21,625 bases of DNA from Candidatus Dadabacteria bacterium (GTDB taxonomy: Bacteria; J088). Position numbers and translations under genes: made by a program. The stretch spans positions 1 through 21,625 of the forward strand of contig RFIY01000380.1 of NCBI GenBank assembly GCA_003695505.1, read 5' to 3'. Positions 15,883-21,625 of the stretch are shown in pieces (within the stretch, counting starts at the first letter, position 1; each line of letters opens with the position of its first letter). The notes below the pieces were generated by a model, which was not told where the DNA came from, searched no databases, and saw only the letters and a program-made list of their open reading frames with translations.

Positions 15883-15911
15883 AGCGTACCTGATCGTCCG
15901 GTTGCTGGCCA
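15883..15911 (-). promoter_or_regulatory. Possible promoter for the yhaM-like operon
   Basis: On the minus strand TGGCCA (15906-15911, 4/6 match to -35), a 17-bp spacer and TACGCT (15883-15888, TAnnnT) end exactly 7 nt before the ATG. Such spacing would give a leaderless or near-leaderless mRNA. The hexamers are weak. Confidence 0.25.
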
Positions 15912-16006
15912 CATTCGGCGCATTCCTGCGACAATGATGCACGAGCACTGTCACGGCGGTCCCCGGGGGCCTTCGTGTGATTCGTTGCAACCAGACATTC
16001 AGGACA

Positions 16007-16684
16007 ATGAACGACAACCATCCATCTGAGTCGACGCCGACGCCGTCCGGGACGCGCCGCAACATCGGGCGTCTGCTGTTTGCAGTCATGCTGTTCTATC
16101 TCGCGGTATTCGCGATGATCGACATGGTCGGGTTTCAGTTCCCGATGTCGATTCTGCTGACGTTTTTCCTGATCGTTGCGGTGCCACTTGGTCTGGTTGC
16201 GGCGGGCATCGTGCATGTGAGCGCACTGATCCGCGCCCAGTTGGGCGGCACGGTGCGGCCACCACAGGCGGCAACGCTGATGAGCCTGTTCGTGGCGACG
16301 ACGGTGATCGTGATGATTGGTTTCGTTTCGGTCTATCCGGAATGGCGGCGCGCCGCGATCGAATCGTGGCAGGAAGCGATCCGCGACAGTGCTGTCCCCG
16401 ATATTCCGGACGCCCAGGTCGACGCACTGGCTCGCGATGTCGGTCGCGTCGCAGAATCGTTTACGGGATTTCTGGAGTCCGGGAGTACGGATCCGATCGA
16501 CGAGCATCCGGAGCTCGTGGCCGCGTTTCAGGCCGTCGTATCGGCCGTGACGGACGGGACGCTGACCGTCGAGGAGTTCGAGCGCCTGCGCCGACTCGTG
16601 CCAGAGGCGCCAGCGGGAGCAACCGCGCCCGGCACCACGACGGCGCCCGCGGCAGTAACGAGCGAGCCCGGGCAGTCTCCCTGA
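16007..16684 (+). CDS. Hypothetical three-helix membrane protein
   Basis: Family not recognised. Three hydrophobic helices are seen in the N-terminal half: LLFAVMLFYLAVFAMIDMV, ILLTFFLIVAVPLGLVAAG and LMSLFVATTVIVMIGFVSV. A hydrophilic helical stretch follows, then a segment ending TDGTLTVEEFERLRRLVP that resembles the short SHOCT-type oligomerisation motif, where a 'G-x-hydrophobic-T-x-E-E-F' turn precedes a basic helix (weak resemblance). The tail is low-complexity Ala/Thr/Pro. I chose ATG 16007 (225 aa), with AGGA immediately upstream at a very short spacing; GTG 15977 would add ten residues. It stands alone, divergent from the yhaM-like operon and ending 6 bp from the rng stop. Confidence 0.7.
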   Translation: MNDNHPSESTPTPSGTRRNIGRLLFAVMLFYLAVFAMIDMVGFQFPMSILLTFFLIVAVPLGLVAAGIVHVSALIRAQLGGTVRPPQAATLMSLFVATTVIVMIGFVSVYPEWRRAAIESWQEAIRDSAVPDIPDAQVDALARDVGRVAESFTGFLESGSTDPIDEHPELVAAFQAVVSAVTDGTLTVEEFERLRRLVPEAPAGATAPGTTTAPAAVTSEPGQSP

Positions 16685-16690
16685 ATCAGG

Positions 16691-18190
16691 TCAGCTCGCG
16701 ACGGCGCGGCTGTCGATCTCGAACTGTTCTTCGGCGAGATCTTCATCAGGGAGAATGCGGATACGGCACCGCCGGTCGAGTTCGAGCGATTCAAAATATG
16801 GCAGGATTTCGTCGAAGAGGTAATCGGCGAGCCAGGGGTGCGCGCGGATGACGAATTCTGTTGGCTTGTCCGTCGCTCGAATGGCCTCCTGCAATTTGCG
16901 GTACAGATCACCAGCGAGCAGGCGTGGGTCCGACAGGTAGCCGCGGCCGAAGCAATGCGGGCAGCGGTGCCCGATACTTCGCGTCAGGCTTTCCTGGAGC
17001 CGCTGCCGCGTCATCTCGACCAGGCCAAGGTCACTGATTTTCTGAATGCCGCTCTTGGCGCGGTCATTGCGGAACAGTTCTTTGAGGCGATTGTAGATCT
17101 TCGTCCGGTTTTCGGGCAGATCCATATCGATGAAATCGATGATGATGATGCCGCCGATGTTGCGGAGTCGTAACTGGCGGCTGATTTCTTCGGCCGCTTC
17201 CAGGTTCGTTTGCAGTACCGTATCTTCGAGGCTGCTTTTGCCGACGAACCGCCCGGTATTGACATCGATGGACGTCAGGGCCTCGGTTTCTTCGATGACG
17301 ATCGAGCCTCCACTCGGCAGCTCGACTGTGGGTCGCAGCGCGGCGCGCATCTGGCGTTCGACGCCATAGACGTCGAGCATCGGGCGCCGGCCCTGGTACA
17401 GCTCGACATCGTTGGCGCGCTTCGGTATGGCGCTTTCAAGGAATTTGCGGATGCGCTCGAATTCATCCGGATCATCGACGAGGATCTTGGCATAACGATC
17501 CGACAGGACGTCGCGTATGACCCGGAGCGGCATCGTCAGCTCACTGTAAACCGTGGCCGGCGCCGACGCCTTGCGGGCGCGGCGCTGCACGGTGTCCCAA
17601 AGGCGCACAAGATAGTCGCGGTCGGCCTGCAGCTCCTCGCGTGTCCGCCCCTCGGCGGCCGTGCGTCCGATCAGTCCCATGTCATCTGGCGCGATATCGC
17701 GCAGAATCGCGCGCAGGCGCGCCCGCTCCTTTGCAAAGCGAATTTTTCGGCTGACGCCGATGCGACGCTGATCCGGGGACAGTACAAGGTGGCGTCCCGG
17801 CAGCGTCAGGAAATTGGTCAGGCGCGCGCCCTTCGTGCCAATGGGTGCCTTTGTGATCTGGACCAGGATCTCCTGGCCTTCACGGACGACGTCTTCGATA
17901 CGCGGTGATTGCTCGCCGCGTCGCGGTCCCCGGTCCTCGTCCCCATCGAGGTCCTCAAGTTCGCTGACGACGTCTCCCGCGTAGAGAAAGCCGGCTTTCT
18001 CCAGCCCGATTTCGACGAACGCTGCCTGCATCCCCGGCAGTACACGAGAAACTCTCCCCTTGATGATATTGCCGACGAGGGGTCGTTCGTCGTCGGCTTC
18101 CAGGAAAAGCTCTGCCAGGCGACCATCTTCGATCACCGCAACACGCGTCTCGAACGGGATGGAATGCACGAGGATCAGACTGTCTTTCAT
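16691..18190 (-). CDS. rng: Ribonuclease E/G family endoribonuclease
   Basis: Endoribonuclease that cuts single-stranded A/U-rich RNA, acting in rRNA maturation and mRNA decay. An N-terminal S1 domain (about 36-125: VGNIIKGRVSRVLPGMQAAFVEIGL) carries a charged loop (about 76-100). Catalytic aspartates are D309 in TSIDVNTG and D352 in IIIIDFIDM. The zinc-link cysteines are C410 and C413 in CPHCFGRG. At 499 aa it matches RNase G (489 in E. coli) and lacks the long degradosome scaffold of RNase E, hence the rng label. A species whose only RNase E/G is this short form would also be annotated Rne/Rng. GGAA lies about 6 nt before the ATG. It is divergent from trxA, not in the mreBCD-maf-rng context. 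Confidence 0.93.
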   Translation of the reverse strand: MKDSLILVHSIPFETRVAVIEDGRLAELFLEADDERPLVGNIIKGRVSRVLPGMQAAFVEIGLEKAGFLYAGDVVSELEDLDGDEDRGPRRGEQSPRIEDVVREGQEILVQITKAPIGTKGARLTNFLTLPGRHLVLSPDQRRIGVSRKIRFAKERARLRAILRDIAPDDMGLIGRTAAEGRTREELQADRDYLVRLWDTVQRRARKASAPATVYSELTMPLRVIRDVLSDRYAKILVDDPDEFERIRKFLESAIPKRANDVELYQGRRPMLDVYGVERQMRAALRPTVELPSGGSIVIEETEALTSIDVNTGRFVGKSSLEDTVLQTNLEAAEEISRQLRLRNIGGIIIIDFIDMDLPENRTKIYNRLKELFRNDRAKSGIQKISDLGLVEMTRQRLQESLTRSIGHRCPHCFGRGYLSDPRLLAGDLYRKLQEAIRATDKPTEFVIRAHPWLADYLFDEILPYFESLELDRRCRIRILPDEDLAEEQFEIDSRAVAS

Positions 18191-18313
18191 GCCCGTTCCA
18201 TCCAGAAAAAGTTTGTTTCGTATGAATCATGGGTTTGTTCTTGTCTGTTCTGTAGGGGGCGGGAATGCTGGACGGACCGGCCTGGTCGCGCTTCACCGGA
18301 CCCATGTCCCGGC

Positions 18314-18322
18314 ATGATAACA
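18314..18322 (-). promoter_or_regulatory. Possible extended -10 promoter of rng
   Basis: On the minus strand TGT-TATCAT (extended -10 form TGn-TAnnnT) lies about 124 nt before the rng ATG. No -35 is visible at 17 bp. If used, the rng mRNA would have a leader of roughly 115-120 nt, long enough for regulation of the kind known for rne in enterobacteria (inference). Confidence 0.35.
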
Positions 18323-18347
18323 TGCGCCCTCTGGCCCATCGTGGCAT

Positions 18348-18376
18348 TTGACGGTGGGAACTCAGGCGCCTATAAT
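18348..18376 (+). promoter_or_regulatory. Near-consensus sigma70 promoter of trxA
   Basis: TTGACG (18348-18353, 5/6), a 17-bp spacer, and TATAAT (18371-18376, 6/6). This is the strongest promoter in the window. Transcription should start near 18383, giving a leader of about 75 nt before the trxA ATG. Confidence 0.85.
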
Positions 18377-18399
18377 GCAATATATTCATTTTTTCGAAT

Positions 18400-18423
18400 G
18401 TGTATGGTCCGGTGGCCGTACAC
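18400..18423 (+). promoter_or_regulatory. Stable hairpin in the trxA leader RNA
   Basis: GTGTATGGTC (18400-18409), loop CGGT, GGCCGTACAC (18414-18423): a continuous 10-bp stem with eight Watson-Crick and two G-U pairs. It lies inside the predicted trxA 5' untranslated region, 18 nt upstream of the AAGGAG ribosome site. No U-tract follows, so it is not an intrinsic terminator. It may stabilise the mRNA or bind a regulator. Confidence 0.6.
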
Positions 18424-18456
18424 GCAAACTGTCCCCGCCACAAGGAGAAGCGCACG

Positions 18457-18783
18457 ATGGCCGGTATCATCAACGTCACGGACGATCAGTTCGAATCAGC
18501 AGTACTCGGTAGCGACACGCCGGTGATCGTCGATTTCTGGGCGCCCTGGTGTGGGCCATGCAAGGCGATCGCACCGGTGCTGGAGGAGCTGGCGGGTGAA
18601 TATGACGGCAAGGTGACCATCGCCAAAATCAATGTCGACGATAACCCGCAGACACCATCAAAGTTCGGCGTTCGCGGCATTCCGACGCTGATCATGTTCA
18701 AGGGAGGGGAAGCCGTGGATCAGGTCGTTGGCGCCGTTCCGAAGTCACAGCTCGTCGCCATGATCGATCGCAACGCCGGCTGA
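18457..18783 (+). CDS. trxA: Thioredoxin
   Basis: Cytoplasmic thiol-disulfide reductant that serves ribonucleotide reductase, methionine sulfoxide reductase and similar enzymes. The active site WCGPC has C32 and C35, the same numbering as E. coli TrxA, inside VDFWAPWCGPCK. The buried D26 and the cis-proline in RGIPTL (about P76) are present, as is FKGG. Length is 108 aa, the standard size, with no signal peptide. ATG 18457 has AAGGAG (18442-18447) 9 nt upstream. It is monocistronic: near-consensus promoter, leader hairpin, then an intrinsic terminator 27 nt after the stop. The usual neighbour rho is not downstream here. Confidence 0.97.
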   Translation: MAGIINVTDDQFESAVLGSDTPVIVDFWAPWCGPCKAIAPVLEELAGEYDGKVTIAKINVDDNPQTPSKFGVRGIPTLIMFKGGEAVDQVVGAVPKSQLVAMIDRNAG

Positions 18784-18809
18784 TTGCTGAACGATCGTCG
18801 ACCCGAACG

Positions 18810-18842
18810 GGGCGCCTGCAGTCGCGGGCGCCCATTTCTTTT
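18810..18842 (+). terminator. Rho-independent terminator of trxA
   Basis: GGGCGCC (18810-18816), 10-nt loop, GGCGCCC (18827-18833), then ATTTCTTTT. A 7-bp all-GC stem with a T-rich tail directly after trxA. On the minus strand the stem is not followed by a T-run, so it should act in the trxA direction only. Confidence 0.85.
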
Positions 18843-18918
18843 GCAGAAGGAATGAACCAGTAACGTCGGCATTCAGGCCGCTTGCCAACAGGGGAGCTTC
18901 GAGCCGGCCCGACGATAG

Positions 18919-19725
18919 CTACGCGATTGCGATCGGTCCTTCGGTGCGGCGCTCGAAAAATTGGCGCAGGATCGGGTTATCCGCCGAACGGATCTCTTCC
19001 TGGGTGCCAAACTGGATCAGCTCACCCATGTAAAGCATACCGATGTTGTCGGCGATCTTGAAGGTGCCTTCGATATCGTGGCTGATCACGACGAAGGTCG
19101 CGCCAGTCAGTTCCTTGGTTTCGAGAATCAGCTCATCGATCGCGGCGCTCATCACCGGATCGAGGCCACTGTTCGGTTCGTCGAAAAACACGATCTCGGG
19201 ATCGAGCGCAATCGCGCGTGCGAGGCCCACGCGCTTGCGCATACCGCCAGAAAGCTCGCCCGGCATCTTGTGCTCGACGCCGGGGAGGCCGACCTGACGC
19301 AGTTTCTCGGCGACGATATCGCGAATCTTTTCTTCGGGGTAGTCGGTGTGCCGGTGTAGTGGAAAGGCAACGTTTTCATACACCGAAAGGCTGTCAAACA
19401 GGGCAGCATCCTGGAACAGCTTGCCGAACGTCGCACGCAGTTCGTAGAGCTGCTTACCGCGTAGTTTGTGGATATTGGTGTTGCCGTACCAGACTTCGCC
19501 GCGGCTGGGGCGTAACAGGCCGACCATGGTCTTCATCAGTACCGACTTGCCCGTACCGGACGGGCCGATGAATACGGTGATCTCGCCCTTGGGAATGTCG
19601 AAATTCATTCCCTTCAACACATGGTGGCTGCCAAACCACTTGTGCAGGTCGCGCACCGAAATCGCCGCGTCCGGATTGGGCGGAGCAATCGATTCAGCAG
19701 TCGTCGCGGGTGCAGTCTCGGCCAT
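18919..19725 (-). CDS. mlaF: MlaF-like ABC transporter ATP-binding protein
   Basis: ATPase of the Mla/Ttg2 (MCE-type) phospholipid transport family, which keeps outer-membrane lipid asymmetry. Motifs: Walker A GPSGTGKS (54-61), signature LSGGMRKR (158-165), Walker B IVFFDEP (178-184), then NSGLDPV and SHDIEG with the switch histidine. The combination GPSGTGKSVLMK plus SGGMRKRVGLARA is characteristic of MlaF/Ttg2A. The N-terminal ~20 residues are a Pro/Ala-rich extension. No mlaE permease, mlaD (MCE), mlaC or mlaB gene is in the window: upstream is an FG-GAP protein gene 40 bp away on the same strand and downstream is trxA (convergent). No clear ribosome site precedes ATG 19725; a TATGAT (19739-19744) lies 13 nt upstream. 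Confidence 0.87.
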   Translation of the reverse strand: MAETAPATTAESIAPPNPDAAISVRDLHKWFGSHHVLKGMNFDIPKGEITVFIGPSGTGKSVLMKTMVGLLRPSRGEVWYGNTNIHKLRGKQLYELRATFGKLFQDAALFDSLSVYENVAFPLHRHTDYPEEKIRDIVAEKLRQVGLPGVEHKMPGELSGGMRKRVGLARAIALDPEIVFFDEPNSGLDPVMSAAIDELILETKELTGATFVVISHDIEGTFKIADNIGMLYMGELIQFGTQEEIRSADNPILRQFFERRTEGPIAIA

Positions 19726-19765
19726 GGCTCAGGGGACAATCATACCATGTCTGGCACGGTGGGCG

Positions 19766-21625
19766 TCAGGGCGTTTGTTCATACAAGACCGATGTGACCG
19801 GTCCAGCGTGCCAGGCGCCGTCGCGACCGCGCAGTCGAATCTGCCACTGGCCCGGGCCCGTCGTCGGCAACGTGAAGCCGACCGGGCCGGTCGTCTCGCG
19901 GGTGAACCAGAACGGTTCCGGCGCGGTGACGGCGTAGCCGTTGTGCCAGCGCCATCCGGTCGTCGTCGACAGCCCCAGTGACCACTCGGCGGCGAGCATT
20001 CCGGCACTGCCGCTGCTGGTCGCATCGGTCACGGCGCCGGTCAGGGCCGTACTGCCGCTGACCGTGGTCGCAGAGACGGGCCAGCTGATCCAGGCGGTGA
20101 CTGGCGTGGCGAGGTCGATCCGAACGGTCGTATTCGTGACGCTGCCGCGATGACCTTCACTGTCCACGCCGCGTGCTTCGACATTGTGTACGCCGTCCGC
20201 CGGTGTTGTCACGGCTAGCGTTGACGAGATCGGCGTGAGCTGCCATGGACCCCCGTTGATGCGAACTTCGAGCTGGCTGACCGCCGGCGTTGCCGTCACG
20301 GCAAGCGTCCCACTCGTCGTTGGGAACGCCTGACGCGCAAGCCTACGCAGCTTTTGCAAAGAAACACGGCCCGCACCTGATGCGCCACGATCGTCATCCG
20401 GTGCGCCGATGATGATGTCGTCGCCGATCCTGGCCAGCGTTGCGCCGAAGCGGCTGCCGCTGGCGGATCCATCGGGATCAATACGGAACAGGAGGCGGCC
20501 GTCTATGCCGGATAGCACATAGACGGCGCCCTGCGTGGTTGCGCCAGGCGCTGCTTCCGGTGCGCCGGCCAGCAAATCGGCATGGCCGTCGCCGTTGAGG
20601 TCGTCGGTCCAGAGGAGCGCGCTGCCCAGTCGTGCTCCGTCCAGATCACCCCAGTACGCCCAGACGATGGTCGTGTCGGTCGTACTGAACACGGCCACAC
20701 CGCCAGGGCGCAGGGCCCCGGTGGCCGCTCCCGGCGCGCCCACTGCAATCAGTCCGTCAGTGACCGTAATCGCCTGGCCGAACCACGATCCGGCAAAAGC
20801 TCCGTTGATGCGGGCCAGTTCGATTGCGGTTCCACCAGAGACCAGCGAGACATACCCGCTGCCCGACGCGGCCAATGTCGCAGCCGCGGCCCAGTCGCCG
20901 CGCCCGTCGCCGTTCAGGTCACCGATGGCGACCACGGGCTCTCCAAAGCGGTCGCCGGACACGCCGTTTACCGTGTCCGTTTCTGTTCGCGTTGCACCGT
21001 CGTACTGGCGTACGCGCCCGGCGCCGCCGTTGTATCCGGGTTCACCAACCGCAAGATCGACCTGGCCGTCACCGGTGAAGTCGCCAACGACCGCGACGCT
21101 GCGACCAAACGCGCCGCCCACTGACAGGCTGTCGAGCCGTGCGATTTGTTGACTGGACGTGACCTCCACAAGATAGACCTGGCCCACGGTTCCCGCCGGT
21201 TCGCCGATGGCAAGATCCATGGTGCCGTTCCCGTCGAAATCGCCGGCAGCCAGTGCCGCGCCGTACTGTTCGGCCGGATTACCACTCAATAATGTGGCGA
21301 TACTGCCGCCGGTCATCGCATCGAACACGGCAACGCTACCGATCCCGCCCGCCGCGGGCTGGCCGATCGCCAGGTCAATGTCACCATCGCCGTCGAAGTC
21401 GCCGATGGCGAGCGCGGAGCCAAATCCACCATTGGTCGTTGTGCTGGTGATCGCGGTCCGCTCGGTCGTTTGCGTGGCGATGCGGCCGTAATCCGGCTGT
21501 ATCGTGACGTCCAGCGACGCCCATGGCGTCGCGCTGACTTCGGTGCTGGCGCTGCTCGCATTGAGGAGATTGTCGCGGGCGACGATCGTGGCATACACCG
21601 TAACGCCCGCCGGCAGGCCGGACAG
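19766..21625 (-). CDS. FG-GAP beta-propeller surface/secreted protein (5' end beyond window)
   Basis: The frame is open through the right edge, so the start, including any signal peptide, is missing; 619 residues are visible. The first ~50 look like an Ig/FnIII strand end (LPAGVTVYATIVARDN). Then come seven FG-GAP repeats about 51-60 residues apart (20354-21430), enough for one closed integrin-alpha-like seven-bladed propeller. Blades 1-4 and 6 keep the calcium loop (DFDGDGDID, DFDGNGTMD, DFTGDGQVD, DLNGDGRGD, DLNGDGHAD); blades 5 and 7 have lost it. Two Ig-like strand-rich domains follow to the C-terminus (YEQTP). I see no sortase, PEP-CTERM or membrane anchor at the end. Such proteins are usually extracellular and may bind sugars, proteins or surfaces. 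Ligand unknown. Confidence 0.88.
   Translation of the reverse strand: MSGLPAGVTVYATIVARDNLLNASSASTEVSATPWASLDVTIQPDYGRIATQTTERTAITSTTTNGGFGSALAIGDFDGDGDIDLAIGQPAAGGIGSVAVFDAMTGGSIATLLSGNPAEQYGAALAAGDFDGNGTMDLAIGEPAGTVGQVYLVEVTSSQQIARLDSLSVGGAFGRSVAVVGDFTGDGQVDLAVGEPGYNGGAGRVRQYDGATRTETDTVNGVSGDRFGEPVVAIGDLNGDGRGDWAAAATLAASGSGYVSLVSGGTAIELARINGAFAGSWFGQAITVTDGLIAVGAPGAATGALRPGGVAVFSTTDTTIVWAYWGDLDGARLGSALLWTDDLNGDGHADLLAGAPEAAPGATTQGAVYVLSGIDGRLLFRIDPDGSASGSRFGATLARIGDDIIIGAPDDDRGASGAGRVSLQKLRRLARQAFPTTSGTLAVTATPAVSQLEVRINGGPWQLTPISSTLAVTTPADGVHNVEARGVDSEGHRGSVTNTTVRIDLATPVTAWISWPVSATTVSGSTALTGAVTDATSSGSAGMLAAEWSLGLSTTTGWRWHNGYAVTAPEPFWFTRETTGPVGFTLPTTGPGQWQIRLRGRDGAWHAGPVTSVLYEQTP

Noticed and set aside
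14454-15893. 479-aa plus-strand open frame across the lipid kinase and yhaM-like genes
   Set aside because: It runs antisense to two genes with full catalytic motifs; its own translation shows no domain.
17210-17908. 232-aa plus-strand open frame inside rng
   Set aside because: Antisense shadow of a conserved RNase E/G catalytic region.
17890-17965. Acidic/charged insertion in the RNase G S1 domain
   Set aside because: E. coli RNase G has a variable charged loop of similar length at the same place, so it is not unusual.
18313-18324. CATG-ATAA-CATG symmetric element as an operator
   Set aside because: Too short and common to claim a binding site; I only use the overlapping extended -10 reading.

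Overview
The window looks like chromosomal backbone of a GC-rich (roughly 60-65% by eye) Gram-negative bacterium. LpxC (lipid A), BtuFCD with a periplasmic binding protein, a periplasmic lipoprotein, MlaF, Psd and an RNase E/G protein all require a diderm envelope or are typical of Proteobacteria in the broad sense. I cannot place it below phylum. The style of LpxC and RNase E/G, the tail-less extra DnaK and the FG-GAP propeller protein remind me as much of the former Deltaproteobacteria (for example Myxococcota-like lineages) as of Gammaproteobacteria. That is an impression, not a result.

Layout, left to right: a ClC chloride channel/transporter (minus, cut by the left edge); a probable vitamin B12 importer operon btuF-btuC-btuD (plus); lpxC (minus); an SDR oxidoreductase (plus); a three-gene minus operon of lipoprotein, UbiB/AarF-type kinase and hotdog thioesterase; glmU, psd and a periplasmic membrane-anchored protein (plus), followed by a tail-less dnaK paralog; a four-gene minus operon of YhaM-like OB/HD nuclease, lipid/diacylglycerol kinase, DUF4177-like protein and RDD membrane protein; a three-helix membrane protein (plus); rng (minus); trxA (plus) with a near-consensus promoter, leader hairpin and terminator; an mlaF-type ATPase (minus); and an FG-GAP beta-propeller surface protein (minus, cut by the right edge).

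The genes are packed tightly. Five gene junctions are 4-bp ATGA/GTGA overlaps. Genes alternate as divergent and convergent units: there are five divergent promoter regions and five convergent ends, and four of the convergent ends have at most 12 bp between genes or overlap, with no visible terminator. No stretch longer than 300 bp lacks a gene. The longest is the 266-bp rng-trxA region, which holds the best regulatory signals. I see no tRNA, rRNA, CRISPR, insertion sequence, phage gene or attachment site.

Functionally the window is dominated by envelope and lipid biology: lipid A synthesis, UDP-GlcNAc synthesis, phosphatidylethanolamine synthesis, a lipid kinase, a phospholipid-transport ATPase, an acyl thioesterase and a UbiB kinase. 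RNA turnover, chaperone and redox genes make up most of the rest. I do not find a convincing novel defence or mobile system. The most interesting signals are regulatory: a palindromic extended -10 between two divergent genes with a probably leaderless glmU, and the trxA leader hairpin. The protein-level curiosities are the seven-blade FG-GAP propeller, the tail-less DnaK and an mlaF without mla partners in view.
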